Assembly (NCBI GenBank): GCA_017516285.1
Contig: JAFXDD010000002.1
Coordinates: 1 to 62,082 of the forward strand
Reading direction: 5' to 3'
DNA: 62,082 nucleotides
From: Lachnospiraceae bacterium
Lineage (GTDB): Bacteria; Bacillota_A; Clostridia; Lachnospirales; Lachnospiraceae
A program made the position numbers and the translations under genes. The notes beneath the pieces were generated by a model. It made no database searches. It had not been told where the DNA came from and saw only the letters and a program-made list of their open reading frames with translations. This document shows, in pieces, positions 33,514 to 44,009 of the stretch. Numbering within the stretch: the first letter of the stretch is position 1; each line of letters begins with the position of its first letter.

Positions 33514-34853
33514 AATGATGCTCCTTTCTCTGAAGCCGAAAACTCTGCATGATTGCCTAGTAACTTCTTGACCTGTCCTACTAAATATAATGATCCAACT
33601 ATATATATATAATCAAAATGTTGTCGTTTTGTAAATGCATACTGCAATGCAGCTGATATATCTGAAATACACACCGCTTTAAGACCTTTAACTGATAGCT
33701 TATCTGCGGCAACACCTCTTTCTCCGGAAATTTGTGTAGTAATTATCTTGATAAACAAATTACTCTCCAGAATATCACGAAGCATCCTTTCATAATCCTT
33801 ATCCCCCACCGCAGAAAACACCAAAATTCTCTTCCCTTTACATCCATCCTGTCTCACGCTGTCCAAAAAGGCCTGTATCCCATCCACATTGTGGGCACCG
33901 TCCAGAAACACACCATCTCTGACCTCTTCCATACGACCGGGCCAGGAAGTTTGAATTAAGGCATCCTGAAGCATCTCTACAGATAAGGCTTTGGGGTCTA
34001 TTATCCCTGCGGTAATCAGCTGTTCAAAACCCGCCAGTGCCAGACTGGCGTTTGCCACTTGGTATAAAGCAGAAGTATTTAAGGATATATCAACAATTCC
34101 ATAATAACTGGAAAAATATGAAAAAGCAACGGATTTTTCATAAACTCTTAGACAACCATATACTTCCTTCTCAAGGATTCGACAGAAAGAACCAAGCTCT
34201 GTCGCTTTTTTCACGAAAATGTGCGCCACTTCTTCATTATGAAGTCCCACAATGCAAGGCACCTGTGCCCTCATAATACCGGCCTTTTCTGCTGCAATGG
34301 CCTCCAAGGTATCCCCAAGATACTCTGTATGATCCAGTGCAATATGAGTAATCAGGGTCAGCACCTTCCTTGTTACTGCATTGGTAGCATCCAGTCTACC
34401 ACCTAATCCAGTCTCTAATACCAGTATGTCCACCTGCTCCTTCTTAAAAGCATACATACCGATAAAAAACATCATATCAAAATAACAAGGCTGATAGTCA
34501 TCACCATCCTCCGCTGTTGCAAGCAAACGCAAAATTCCCCTCACTGCCTCTGTAAACAGTTCCTTGGAAATCATCACACCATTTACCTGAAAACGTTCTC
34601 TCACATCCACCAGATGGGGGGATGTAAAAAGCCCCACCTTCAGGCCCGCCTTCTCTAATAGACCCGCCAAATAGGCAGAAGTAGAACCCTTGCCATTTGT
34701 ACCGGCAATGTGCACAACCTTCATCTGCCTGTCAGGCTGACCCATTCGAGTCAAAAAATGTTGTATTTTCTCTAAAGAGTGATTCTTATTAAAACGAGGA
34801 ATGCGGTAGACATATGCTACCGCCTCCTCATAATTTGTTACATAGTCTTGCAT
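33510..34853 (-). CDS. folC: Folylpolyglutamate synthase / dihydrofolate synthase
   Basis: 447 residues. It adds glutamate to folates (and possibly to dihydropteroate). The P-loop is [16 protein letters not shown] (about 47-62). The Mur-ligase-like [14 protein letters not shown] and the C-terminal domain [11 protein letters not shown] are typical. It overlaps the end of valS by 16 bases, so it is translationally coupled; the valS-folC pairing is common in Firmicutes. Confidence 0.96.
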   Translation of the reverse strand: MQDYVTNYEEAVAYVYRIPRFNKNHSLEKIQHFLTRMGQPDRQMKVVHIAGTNGKGSTSAYLAGLLEKAGLKVGLFTSPHLVDVRERFQVNGVMISKELFTEAVRGILRLLATAEDGDDYQPCYFDMMFFIGMYAFKKEQVDILVLETGLGGRLDATNAVTRKVLTLITHIALDHTEYLGDTLEAIAAEKAGIMRAQVPCIVGLHNEEVAHIFVKKATELGSFCRILEKEVYGCLRVYEKSVAFSYFSSYYGIVDISLNTSALYQVANASLALAGFEQLITAGIIDPKALSVEMLQDALIQTSWPGRMEEVRDGVFLDGAHNVDGIQAFLDSVRQDGCKGKRILVFSAVGDKDYERMLRDILESNLFIKIITTQISGERGVAADKLSVKGLKAVCISDISAALQYAFTKRQHFDYIYIVGSLYLVGQVKKLLGNHAEFSASEKGASL

Positions 34854-37510
34854 AACTGCTCAAGTCTTTCCTTAACCTGCTCCATCATCTGCATATACTT
34901 AGCCTGCTTATCCTTTTCCTCCTGAATCTTGGCTGCAGGAGCCTTGGAGATAAACTTCTCATTGCCAAGCATACCGGCTACACGCTTAAGCTCACCTTCC
35001 AGACGCTTTTCTTCCTTCTGTAAACGCTCAATTTCCTGCTTAATATCTACTAACTCTGCAAAAGGAATATAAATGGTAGCATTTGCAATCACTACAGAAA
35101 CTGCATCATCAGCAATACCGCTCTTATCAAACTGCACCAACACCTCGGAAGCATATGCCAGAGAAGCAAAGAATAACTTACCTTCTTCAAAAGTTTTTCT
35201 CAACGCTTCCTTTTCGCTTACTACATAAACAAGTGCCTTCTTGCTAGGTGGAACATTCATCTCGGTACGTACATTTCTGATACCGCGTACTGCTTCCTTG
35301 ATAATCTCAATATCCTGCTCCTCCTTAGGGAAGCTTCTCTCCTCTGTATATACAGGCCACTTGGAAATCATAATAGATTCCTCTTCGCTCTGTAAAGTAC
35401 AGAAAATTTCCTCAGTAATAAACGGCATATATGGATGTAAAAGCTTTAATGCCTCCAACAGTACTGTCTTTAACGTATACAATGCTGCATTCTGGCTGGA
35501 CGCATCATCTGTAGCATACAGACGTGGCTTAACCATTTCAATGTACCAATCACAGAATTCATCCCAAATAAAGTCATAAACCTTTTGAACAGCAATACCT
35601 AATTCGAAGTTCTCCATGTTGTCAGTAACTTCCTTAGCCAGACTGTTCAGTTTGGATAATATCCACTTATCCACAGGTGCAAGCTCGTCCATAGCAGGAG
35701 TTGTAACTGTCTTGTCTGCCATGTTCATCATAATAAATCTGGACGCATTCCATACTTTATTGGCAAAGTTACGGCTGTTCTCTACTCTTTCATAATAGAA
35801 ACGCATATCATTACCGGGAGCATTACCGGTAATCAGGGTCAAACGAAGAGCATCTGCACCATACTTGTCAATAATCTCCAACGGGTCAATACCATTTCCT
35901 AAAGACTTACTCATCTTACGTCCCTGACTGTCACGAACCAGACCGTGGAATAATACTGTCTTAAACGGACGCTCCTTCATCTGCTCGAAGCCTGAGAAAA
36001 TCATACGAATTACCCAGAAGAAGATGATATCATAACCGGTAACTAATACGTCTGTCGGATAGAAGTAGTCTAAATCCTCTGTCTTTTCCGGCCAGCCCAA
36101 GGTAGAGAATGGCCATAATGCAGAGGAGAACCATGTGTCCAAGGTATCCGGGTCCTGCGTAAAGTGCTCATGACCACAATGTGGACATGCACCTGTCGGA
36201 GCCTCTGCAGATACAATATATTCGCCGCACTTGTCACAGTAGTATGCAGGAATTCTGTGTCCCCACCATAACTGACGGCTGATACACCAGTCGCGGATAT
36301 TGTCGGTCCAGTTAAAGTAAGTTTTGTCCATACGCTCCGGAATCAGTTCAATATCGCCTGTCTTTACAGCTTCTACGGCCGGCTTAATGAGCTCGTCCAT
36401 TTTTACGAACCACTGCTTTTTAATCATTGGCTCAATAGTCGTCTTACATCTGTCATGAGTACCTACGTTGTGTGTGTAGTCTTCAATCTTAACCAATAAG
36501 CCCAGTTCATCTAATTCAGCTACAATCTGCTTTCTGGCTTCATAACGGTCTAAGCCTTCAAACTTACCGCCATTTGCATTAATCGTAGCATCGTCATTCA
36601 TAATATTAATTTCAGGCAGGTTGTGACGCTTACCAACCTCAAAATCGTTAGGGTCATGTGCAGGCGTAATTTTTACAACACCTGTACCAAATTCCATGTC
36701 AACGTAGGAATCCACTACAATAGGGATTACACGATTGATTAATGGAAGCATAACCTTCTTACCATGCAAGTGCTTATAGCGCTCATCATCCGGATGAACT
36801 GCCACGGCCGTATCACCAAGCATCGTCTCCGGACGTGTGGTTGCAAAGGTCAGAAACTCTGTCTTACTTGGCTCGCCGTTATCATCCATTACCGGATACT
36901 GAATATGCCAGAAATGACCGGCCTGCTCCTGATATTCTACCTCTGCATCAGAAATAGAGGTGTTACATACAGGACACCAGTTAATAATGCGACTACCTTT
37001 ATAAATCCAGCCTTTCTCGTGCATCTTGCAAAATACTTCGGTAACAGCCTTATTACAGCCATCATCCATGGTGAAACGCTCTCTGTCCCAGTCGCAGGAA
37101 GAGCCCAGCTTCTTTAACTGACTGATAATACGTCCGCCGTATTCCTTCTTCCACTCCCAGGCTCTCTCTAAAAAGCCCTCGCGACCAAGGTCTTCCTTGG
37201 AAAGACCTTCCTTTCGCATAGCCTCGATAATTTTGACCTCTGTTGCAATGGATGCATGGTCTGTACCCGGCTGCCAAAGTGCATTATACCCCTGCATTCT
37301 CTTAAAACGAATGAGGATATCCTGCATGGTATTATCCAAAGCATGTCCCATATGCAGCTGACCGGTAATATTCGGTGGCGGCATTACGATAGTAAATGGC
37401 TTCTTACTTCTGTCTACTTCTGCATGGAAGTATTTTTTGTCTAACCATTTCTGGTAGAGCTTGTCTTCTATTCCTTTCGGATCATATGTCTTTGCTAATT
37501 CTTTACTCAT
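34838..37510 (-). CDS. valS: Valyl-tRNA synthetase
   Basis: 890 residues, a class I synthetase with editing. [10 protein letters not shown] (the HIGH motif), [11 protein letters not shown] (KMSKS), the editing CP1 domain (about 190-345), a zinc-type cluster [18 protein letters not shown] (about 430) and the C-terminal coiled-coil arm (about 820-890) are present. The start at 37510 has AAGGAG upstream; the longer reading starts upstream of the ribosome site. There is no T-box leader: only 52 bases separate it from the prepilin peptidase gene. Confidence 0.97.
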   Translation of the reverse strand: MSKELAKTYDPKGIEDKLYQKWLDKKYFHAEVDRSKKPFTIVMPPPNITGQLHMGHALDNTMQDILIRFKRMQGYNALWQPGTDHASIATEVKIIEAMRKEGLSKEDLGREGFLERAWEWKKEYGGRIISQLKKLGSSCDWDRERFTMDDGCNKAVTEVFCKMHEKGWIYKGSRIINWCPVCNTSISDAEVEYQEQAGHFWHIQYPVMDDNGEPSKTEFLTFATTRPETMLGDTAVAVHPDDERYKHLHGKKVMLPLINRVIPIVVDSYVDMEFGTGVVKITPAHDPNDFEVGKRHNLPEINIMNDDATINANGGKFEGLDRYEARKQIVAELDELGLLVKIEDYTHNVGTHDRCKTTIEPMIKKQWFVKMDELIKPAVEAVKTGDIELIPERMDKTYFNWTDNIRDWCISRQLWWGHRIPAYYCDKCGEYIVSAEAPTGACPHCGHEHFTQDPDTLDTWFSSALWPFSTLGWPEKTEDLDYFYPTDVLVTGYDIIFFWVIRMIFSGFEQMKERPFKTVLFHGLVRDSQGRKMSKSLGNGIDPLEIIDKYGADALRLTLITGNAPGNDMRFYYERVENSRNFANKVWNASRFIMMNMADKTVTTPAMDELAPVDKWILSKLNSLAKEVTDNMENFELGIAVQKVYDFIWDEFCDWYIEMVKPRLYATDDASSQNAALYTLKTVLLEALKLLHPYMPFITEEIFCTLQSEEESIMISKWPVYTEERSFPKEEQDIEIIKEAVRGIRNVRTEMNVPPSKKALVYVVSEKEALRKTFEEGKLFFASLAYASEVLVQFDKSGIADDAVSVVIANATIYIPFAELVDIKQEIERLQKEEKRLEGELKRVAGMLGNEKFISKAPAAKIQEEKDKQAKYMQMMEQVKERLEQLCKTM

Positions 37511-37553
37511 GAACTTTTGCTCCTTAAATGTATGTGTAAACATAGTTAATATA

Positions 37554-37583
37554 AATGTATCGCTAAAGTACCCATTTTGTCAA
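37554..37583 (-). promoter_or_regulatory. Candidate internal promoter for valS
   Basis: TTGACA (37578-37583) inside the end of the peptidase gene, an 18-base spacer and TACATT (37554-37559). It would let valS be expressed independently of the tad operon. Confidence 0.4.
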
Positions 37584-38057
37584 GATAAAAGCGAAAGATA
37601 TATAAGGAATATATGGTACAGGGTGCTTTAAACCTACTCCTTTTAGGTTGCCTTTCATGGCCTGCACTACCAAAAGCAGCACTCCTGACACTGCAGTGAG
37701 CCATAAAAAAGATTGCATAAAGCCCTGTGCCCCCTCTTCAGCTATCATAAAAAGTCCGCATAGAAAGAAAACGATACCATCTGCTACCCCATAAAGCCGC
37801 ATAAAGCATGCTGCTATCTGCATCACTAGAAGCATCAAACATGCAAGCAATCCTGCAATCACTTTCTCCATCATGTCATTGGCCACCACATTATGCAGAA
37901 TAACTTGCAAAAACAGCTGTAAAACAATTGCAAGCAAGCCGGTCAAATGCGAATATCGCACAACCTCCATACTCTTATAATCTTGCCAGGATACCCATAT
38001 AAGATAGAGCACAAAAAGAATATCAACCATTATTTCTAATTCTGGTGCGTAACTCAT
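37563..38057 (-). CDS. TadV-like prepilin peptidase (A24 family)
   Basis: 164 residues, nearly all hydrophobic helices. The two aspartates expected of type IV prepilin peptidases are in WQDYKSMEV (about residue 26) and in GVADGIVF (about 93), a loose GxxD motif. It lacks the methylase half, as in TadV/CpaA. It would cleave the pilin-like peptide encoded in the same operon. The start is uncertain: the first ATG overlaps the adhesin gene by 35 bases with GGAAGG upstream; an internal ATG at 38030 is also possible. Last gene of the tad group before valS. Confidence 0.75.
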   Translation of the reverse strand: MSYAPELEIMVDILFVLYLIWVSWQDYKSMEVVRYSHLTGLLAIVLQLFLQVILHNVVANDMMEKVIAGLLACLMLLVMQIAACFMRLYGVADGIVFFLCGLFMIAEEGAQGFMQSFLWLTAVSGVLLLVVQAMKGNLKGVGLKHPVPYIPYISFAFILTKWVL

Positions 38058-41000
38058 CCAACACGTTCCCTTCCACTACTACTAAAGTCGGTTTGCTTGT
38101 TAACATCTCTCCATCCTTATATGCCCTGACAATAATTTCATACTCCTTTTCTGCAATACCAAGAGGCACATGAAATGGTATTGTCTCGGATGTTCGCAGG
38201 CATGGATACGCGTAGGCATACACCTTATTTAAATCAGACTGTTCTCCTATAAGCTCCTGCGGAAAAATCACCTCCACACGCTCGACATAGCCGCTGGTCT
38301 GAATCTGAAGAATTACCCCATCTCCGGTCTTACATACATTTTCTGCAGGATTTCTTTCACGATAAAGCTGCGTATCTAAGGTAAAGGTGAGGCCATCCTC
38401 TCCCAAAATCTGGGCATTCCCTACTCTGTCAACAGCTATCACCGAAATTATAATTTCCCCTGAAAACAAAGGATTCTCCTTTTCAACATTAAGTAACAAC
38501 TTCCCTTCTGCATCACAATAAAAGGTCTCCTTCATATGATTATCTTTATTGATAACAGTCACTGCAAACTCCTGCAGACCACTGCCCGTATCATACGCCG
38601 TCAGCTCATAAACACCGGTTTTGTCTGTGACATCCAGTTTGTTCAACTCCTGCAGACTGTGAAGTCCTTCTATCACCGGCAATGTACCATCCGGAATGAT
38701 AGTCAGTCCATGTGTTACATCCTCTGCTTCCTCTGACATATATTGTGTATCCTGATACTCTGCTATGGCCTGCGGATAAACCACAAAAGAGCTCATGCCT
38801 GGAGGCACTACAAAACCTTGCTCTAAGGTCAACTCTCTGCCATGACTGCTGCGCTTCGCTGCGCCCGCTCCGGGCACAAAATGCACCATACCTTCCTCTG
38901 ATATGCACATGAACAGACTGCTGTTTGAAAAGCTTTCCGTCTCTTTTCCCACATCACCATGAGGAACTGTGGTTTTCAGCCAGCCGCTACGCTCTGCATT
39001 ACTCACCTGAAAACAGATACTGTCCACCTGATAATCCCTGGTAGCAGCACCATCCAAATATGCTCCCGCAGTAAAGCTATGCTCCGTTACGCCATCTGCC
39101 TTTACATAACAATTCTTATCATCTGCGTAATATACAAATTCTGTATCTCTGACCAGAAGCTTTTGGGTAAAGAGCTTTCTGCTTTTCGGATATGTGTTGT
39201 CCGTAGGCAGGCTTAAATCCATTTCCAATCTTAGATTTGCAGTAGTTCCCAGATTACCGGCTACATCCACTGCCGCAATATGCAAATACATGACATTTGC
39301 CGTCATCGTAATGATCATAGAATCCGACTCGGTCCACTGATGCCCCTTATGAACGCTACCGGAGGGATTACTATCCACATAATAATGATATCCTGCAACC
39401 CCTGTTGAAAGTGTATTTTCGGTAACATTAGAAACAGCAATATATTCCACCGTCCCATTTCCGAGCTTATAGCTTTCCACCTTATGATAATATTTTGTAC
39501 CATTATCCTTTGGCTTTACCCAGGTAAGCTTCAGCTGCTTTTCCCCCGAAATACTTAGTTCATAATCCGTTACAGGCTCAGGAGCAGCCGTATCTCTTGC
39601 CATTACATCTGAGAGTGCATTGTCCTCTTTATAACCTATATCCCTGCTTTCTATCCGGGCATAACCATTTCCTCCATTGGTACCTACAGCGCTCGTCTGA
39701 TTTTTACAACCAAAGTTCATATTGATATAATTGCTGCCGCCCTTTGGTGCTTTGGCATAAATCACTGCTCCGGATGGCAAATCCTTGTAAGTACAGGATA
39801 AAATATAATAAAGAATCTGACCATTCTCATATCCGCAAATTTTGTTTTCTATTTCCTCCGTACAGCAGACGGTACCCCAAGGCGGACTTCCACCACTTAC
39901 ATGTACTATGGTTTGACTGTAATCGCCCCCGGGCACTGTAGAATGATAATGATAATCTCCGGTGCCGGCACCGCACATGGAACAGGCCCATTCCTCATAA
40001 TAATCCTCTCCTATCCAGTAACAATCCGTTCGCCACCCATTGGTTTCCTCCGTAATCTCATAACAACTTTCAGAACAATAGTGCCTTACTGTTTCCCCAT
40101 AGCAACCACCGCCTGCAGAGGCAGAGCCGGTATGTTCATGAGTTACATATTCTCCGGCGGCACCACCCTGTGCACCACCGCCTCCGCCACCGTAAGCAGC
40201 TGAACACCCAACCTGACTGCCCACAGAGGTAAGACTTTCCCCTCCATGTGAGCCCCCATAATATTTATTTGCTCCGGAACCACCTCCGGCCACCAGCAAT
40301 AACGTCCGGTTTCCGTTACGTGTTACATATATTTCGGTGCCGGCACCACCGCCCCTTCCTTCGTTGGATGTGCTGGTTCCACCATTAGCCGCCGCACCGT
40401 TTGTACCTCCACTGGTACCACTGCCTGCAGTACCACTATAAAAGGTAACCATATCACCCTTTTGCAGCCAATATTCAGCAGCCACGCTGCCGCCATTGCC
40501 GCCTTTATAAATACTGCTGTAATCTGCCCCCTTGGCTCCGCCTGCACTGAGCCTGTAATAACCGGTCTGCTCTACCAGAAACTGCCTGCCTTGCATAGCG
40601 GTATCATACTGTCCTGAAACGGAATGCGACGTCTGAATATCCTGCCCCGAGTAAATAACCTTCCAGTCCTTGCCATTTAAAGATTGATAAAGCTTATAAA
40701 ACTTGCTCTGCCCATCCTTCTGCTCCCACTTAAGGTCTACAGCACCCACACCGGAATGTGACGCATAATCATCATAGGCCCACAAAGTCAAACTGCTCCA
40801 CTTGGCATACAGGGTAGTATCGCCGGATATACTGACTTCCTCGCCCGGCTTTCCTACAAAGGCATCCTCTGTGCATTCCGCATTCGTGTACCATCCTGCT
40901 AGTGCTTCATTGGATTTGCTGCTGTCAGGCAAAGTAATAACACCCTCCTGATACATCGCTTTAATGGTACTTACACTGCCCTGATTTCCCAGAAAAGTAT

Positions 41001-42186
41001 ACGTATCTCCACGAAACTGTCCCTGCAGCCCCTCCTGTGCCTCCCAATGTGAAAACGCTCTCGATGCACGCATATCTGCCACATTACTGCCGCCGTTAGT
41101 CTCAAAATGTACCTGATAACCATTCCCCGGCTTTAACAAACCGGTCTGCAGTGTATAGGAAGTCCCATAGGGCTTCATAAGCTGATATCTGGCCTGACCA
41201 TGATAAGTGCCTCCATTAGCATCAATAACCAATGTACTCTCCATATACTCCCACTGAGCGTAGAGTACCACCTCTTCCCCATCAAGACTGCCCAGATTTA
41301 ATACTTCCTGCCCATCATAATAAGCTGTACCACTGCCATCCGGTCTGGTATTCCAACCGGTAAAAACATAGCCTACACATGTAAAACCATTTTTGCGAAG
41401 TCTGGTATCCTTGTACACCGTTTCTGCCACAGGTACCCCTTCATAAGCAGCTGCATTATTATACATATGTCCGGTTTTGGACATATATCCGCTGACCACA
41501 GCCCCTTGGGGTGCATTTTTGTCATAACTTACGGTATAGCCATTGTAAGAGATTGCCTTGCAAATATGCTGATAGGTAGTTCCCTGCTCCAAACCGTAGC
41601 AATGGGGACATAAATACAAATAGCCTGAACTTGCAGGCATATGTGTAATACCCCGGACGGTGGAGCTTTTGGCATATATAAGCATCTCCACAACCATCTC
41701 ACCACAGTCTGCACAATATGCCAGCCAGCCGGCATGATAAAAGCTTTCGCAAATACCTGCTTTTGCCTCATAACCCATATAATTCATAGCCGGATAAGGA
41801 TGGATACACTGTGAATTAGGCAAAGCCACCACCCACTTCTTTATAGGAACACTCCCTTCAGAAACTGCCTCATAATAATGCTCTCCTGCTTCCAAGCTCC
41901 GTAATCCCGAAGACGCATTCACCTCAATAGTATAGCCTTCCGGCAAATGCTCATAGTCCTTATCCATGTAATCCGTAGTCCATGCCATACCATTAGGGCT
42001 GACCGTAACGCCTGGAAAAACCGCCATATCAGCTGCCGTTTTTATGGAAGCAGCCCTTGCTGTAGAGGTTGTCTCCGCCCCCAGCACTGCCACACAGTTA
42101 CCTTGAAACAACAACCATGTAACTACAACACCTATCAAAAATGTTATGCTCTTTTTTACAATTAATGTAATCTTATACTGCTTCAT
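38023..42186 (-). CDS. Giant secreted adhesin of the tad locus
   Basis: 1387 residues. A signal peptide covers about 1-37. A Cys-rich N-region carries YCADC and LCPHC pairs. InlB-type B-repeats (Flg_new-like) span about 218-313 and 317-463, ending in VVLYAQWE and TTLYAKW. A glycine-rich domain (about 545-850) contains runs such as YGGGGGGAQGG and a Cys cluster (CSES-C, CSMC). A fibronectin-III-like segment (about 870-960) precedes several beta-sandwich-like regions. There is no LPxTG or C-terminal membrane helix. The ATG at 42186 is used because AGGA precedes it; the upstream in-frame codon is TTG. Probably a pilus-tip or pilus-associated binding protein. Confidence 0.8.
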   Translation of the reverse strand: MKQYKITLIVKKSITFLIGVVVTWLLFQGNCVAVLGAETTSTARAASIKTAADMAVFPGVTVSPNGMAWTTDYMDKDYEHLPEGYTIEVNASSGLRSLEAGEHYYEAVSEGSVPIKKWVVALPNSQCIHPYPAMNYMGYEAKAGICESFYHAGWLAYCADCGEMVVEMLIYAKSSTVRGITHMPASSGYLYLCPHCYGLEQGTTYQHICKAISYNGYTVSYDKNAPQGAVVSGYMSKTGHMYNNAAAYEGVPVAETVYKDTRLRKNGFTCVGYVFTGWNTRPDGSGTAYYDGQEVLNLGSLDGEEVVLYAQWEYMESTLVIDANGGTYHGQARYQLMKPYGTSYTLQTGLLKPGNGYQVHFETNGGSNVADMRASRAFSHWEAQEGLQGQFRGDTYTFLGNQGSVSTIKAMYQEGVITLPDSSKSNEALAGWYTNAECTEDAFVGKPGEEVSISGDTTLYAKWSSLTLWAYDDYASHSGVGAVDLKWEQKDGQSKFYKLYQSLNGKDWKVIYSGQDIQTSHSVSGQYDTAMQGRQFLVEQTGYYRLSAGGAKGADYSSIYKGGNGGSVAAEYWLQKGDMVTFYSGTAGSGTSGGTNGAAANGGTSTSNEGRGGGAGTEIYVTRNGNRTLLLVAGGGSGANKYYGGSHGGESLTSVGSQVGCSAAYGGGGGGAQGGAAGEYVTHEHTGSASAGGGCYGETVRHYCSESCYEITEETNGWRTDCYWIGEDYYEEWACSMCGAGTGDYHYHSTVPGGDYSQTIVHVSGGSPPWGTVCCTEEIENKICGYENGQILYYILSCTYKDLPSGAVIYAKAPKGGSNYINMNFGCKNQTSAVGTNGGNGYARIESRDIGYKEDNALSDVMARDTAAPEPVTDYELSISGEKQLKLTWVKPKDNGTKYYHKVESYKLGNGTVEYIAVSNVTENTLSTGVAGYHYYVDSNPSGSVHKGHQWTESDSMIITMTANVMYLHIAAVDVAGNLGTTANLRLEMDLSLPTDNTYPKSRKLFTQKLLVRDTEFVYYADDKNCYVKADGVTEHSFTAGAYLDGAATRDYQVDSICFQVSNAERSGWLKTTVPHGDVGKETESFSNSSLFMCISEEGMVHFVPGAGAAKRSSHGRELTLEQGFVVPPGMSSFVVYPQAIAEYQDTQYMSEEAEDVTHGLTIIPDGTLPVIEGLHSLQELNKLDVTDKTGVYELTAYDTGSGLQEFAVTVINKDNHMKETFYCDAEGKLLLNVEKENPLFSGEIIISVIAVDRVGNAQILGEDGLTFTLDTQLYRERNPAENVCKTGDGVILQIQTSGYVERVEVIFPQELIGEQSDLNKVYAYAYPCLRTSETIPFHVPLGIAEKEYEIIVRAYKDGEMLTSKPTLVVVEGNVLDELRTRIRNNG

Positions 42187-42820
42187 ACTTTGCAATCCTG
42201 ATATGTCCCCGGGCTAAGCTTTCATAAAACAACGCCACCTGCTCACGCTCCATAGGAATAATAATTAACTGACTTAAGCCCTCTGCATTGTCTGTCCCAA
42301 TAGCCTGCCCCTGGTCACTGTAGGTTGCCGCTATTCGTATATGCTCTGCCAACAGCTGACAATGATATTCCTTTTCTTCCTCATACAAAGTATAAATATC
42401 CACATAATCGCCCATACGCAGACTGCCTGCCACTCCCTGGTACAACTCACCGACAGGCACACTGATTAAAGTCAGCTTCTGATACTCCTCATAGTACTCC
42501 TGATAAGCCTTTAGCACGGAACCGGTTATTACACTTCCTTCGGAAACATCAGCCTCTACTACCATGTCAAGTACTTTCTCAGAGGCTGAAACATAATCCT
42601 TCGGCAGCCAATCCACCGGAATATCCTGTTGCTTTATATAGGTATCTATGTTTTCCGCCGTAATTTTTGTACTTTGAGGTATGGTTGTATTGGCACACAA
42701 TACCTTTTGGTATACCGGCTCCTCCTGCATACTCTTCTGCACAATCAAAAGCACTGCAAACAACATCAGTGCCAATGCCAGACTGATAACACCAATCCAT
42801 AATTTTTTATTTTTATTCAT
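42173..42820 (-). CDS. CpaB/RcpC-like SAF-domain pilus assembly protein
   Basis: 215 residues. One N-terminal membrane helix (about 8-28) is followed by an extracytoplasmic SAF domain (VLCANTTIPQSTKITAENI, about 40-60) and a beta-rich region with GDYVDIYTLY, as in CpaB/RcpC of Tad systems. CpaB assists pilus assembly at the envelope. Overlaps both neighbours (8 bases upstream, 14 downstream), so it is part of one tightly coupled operon. Confidence 0.8.
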   Translation of the reverse strand: MNKNKKLWIGVISLALALMLFAVLLIVQKSMQEEPVYQKVLCANTTIPQSTKITAENIDTYIKQQDIPVDWLPKDYVSASEKVLDMVVEADVSEGSVITGSVLKAYQEYYEEYQKLTLISVPVGELYQGVAGSLRMGDYVDIYTLYEEEKEYHCQLLAEHIRIAATYSDQGQAIGTDNAEGLSQLIIIPMEREQVALFYESLARGHIRIAKYEAV

Positions 42821-43370
42821 CCTTCATTTCCTCACTTACCATATCTACACAATGCTCTTTCACTGCTATAATTCGAACCCCGAATAAAAACTCTACGGGT
42901 ACCTCAACGCGGGCATAAAGAGCACTGTTCTTAATTATGGTTCCATCCGGCGCCTCGACCACACGACCACTTTCAAATTGTCTGGTTTGATACACGCCAC
43001 TTTCATCAAAAGCAAACTCCATAATCCCTAAAGCAGTCACCTCGTACACCCTGAAATCAACTACTCTGACTGACTCAGTAATCCCCAGCTTTTCTCTGTT
43101 TTCTTTACTGCCAAGCCCCGCTTCTAAAGTCTCCTGAAAAATTGTCCTTGTGTTTTCCACATCTTTAAAAACCAGCTCTCCTGTAGACCCGTAATGATAC
43201 GGGTCCACCAGAAGTGCTGCCAGATTTGCCTGTGTCAGACAATCCTCCAGGTAACCGCTCACATAGCCGGCCTTCACAATCTGCAAAAAAGCGTTCCAGC
43301 AAATAACCAGCCACAGTACTGCAATTAGTGCAAACAGCTTATGGATTGCACCCTTGTCCTTTTTATTCAC
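42813..43370 (-). CDS. TadE/TadG-like pilus-associated protein
   Basis: 185 residues with one N-terminal membrane helix (about 12-33), then an extracytoplasmic alpha/beta region without recognised enzymatic motifs. Position in the operon and architecture suggest a minor pseudopilin of the TadE/TadG sort, but sequence identity to that family is not evident by eye. Overlaps cpaB by 8 bases. Confidence 0.55.
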   Translation of the reverse strand: MNKKDKGAIHKLFALIAVLWLVICWNAFLQIVKAGYVSGYLEDCLTQANLAALLVDPYHYGSTGELVFKDVENTRTIFQETLEAGLGSKENREKLGITESVRVVDFRVYEVTALGIMEFAFDESGVYQTRQFESGRVVEAPDGTIIKNSALYARVEVPVEFLFGVRIIAVKEHCVDMVSEEMKDE

Positions 43371-43379
43371 GATTCCCTC

Positions 43380-43790
43380 CTAATGCTTTGATGTAGAAAT
43401 CAGATGCACCCTTACCGGCATATCCCACGCCTTGCTTTTCTCGTACAGGAAAGGAATTTTCACCCGCAGCTGAAGCTTCATACAGCCTTCTATTACCAGC
43501 TGAATACGTTCCCCATAGGCTACCGGTGTCAGGGTAGTCCCAAACAGACTGATTTCGGATATCCCACAGTCCTCCTCTAACAGTTTCTTCAGCTGATTTG
43601 CACCATCTCCCGGAAGATACCCCTCCGTTTCCATTTCCAGCAAATATGCTCTGGCCAGCTGATTCATTTCCTCTCTGGCTCTGAACATATCGATAAACTG
43701 TCCTGATACTAATACAAGTCCGAACACCATGCCGGTGCTTAAAAGCACCGGCAGCAGTCTTTCCACAAAGCCTGAATCCATTCTTTTCAT
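43380..43790 (-). CDS. TadE-like pseudopilin (DUF4320-like)
   Basis: 136 residues. An N-terminal hydrophobic helix (about 10-32, LLPVLLSTGMVFGLVLVSGQF) followed by a small domain with Cys73 and Cys101. The basic MKRMDSGFVERLLPVL start resembles small TadE-like proteins of Firmicute tad loci. It follows the pilin-like gene without any gap. Confidence 0.55.
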   Translation of the reverse strand: MKRMDSGFVERLLPVLLSTGMVFGLVLVSGQFIDMFRAREEMNQLARAYLLEMETEGYLPGDGANQLKKLLEEDCGISEISLFGTTLTPVAYGERIQLVIEGCMKLQLRVKIPFLYEKSKAWDMPVRVHLISTSKH

Positions 43791-43994
43791 TTAAACTACA
43801 GCTCCTGTTCCTGTAGTTAAAATATCCTTAATTTCTCCGGTCATTAAGTCTACAAGACTTTCCACAAAAGTAGTCATTTTACCCTGGAATACTACCAATA
43901 ACACTACTGCAATTACGGCTAAGCCTACCTCTACAACAATTGCCTTGTCTCCATTGTCCTTTGCCATTAAAAATCCCTTAACTAAATTTTTCAT
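43791..43994 (-). CDS. Flp-type pilin-like peptide
   Basis: 67 residues. The hydrophobic helix AIVVEVGLAVIAVVLLVVF (about 18-36), with a Glu near its start, matches the position of the invariant Glu of Flp pilins (consensus G|xxxxEYGL). The processing site is not canonical: the nearest Gly (Gly15) is seven residues before that Glu rather than five. It is probably the major subunit of the fibre. The size and location between tadC and the tadE-like genes fit. Confidence 0.7.
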   Translation of the reverse strand: MKNLVKGFLMAKDNGDKAIVVEVGLAVIAVVLLVVFQGKMTTFVESLVDLMTGEIKDILTTGTGAVV

Positions 43995-44009
43995 ACTTTT
44001 AAATCTCCT

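Noticed and set aside
37511..37562. T-box leader for valS
   Set aside because: The gap is only 52 bases, too short for a T-box, and the conserved T-box sequence is absent.
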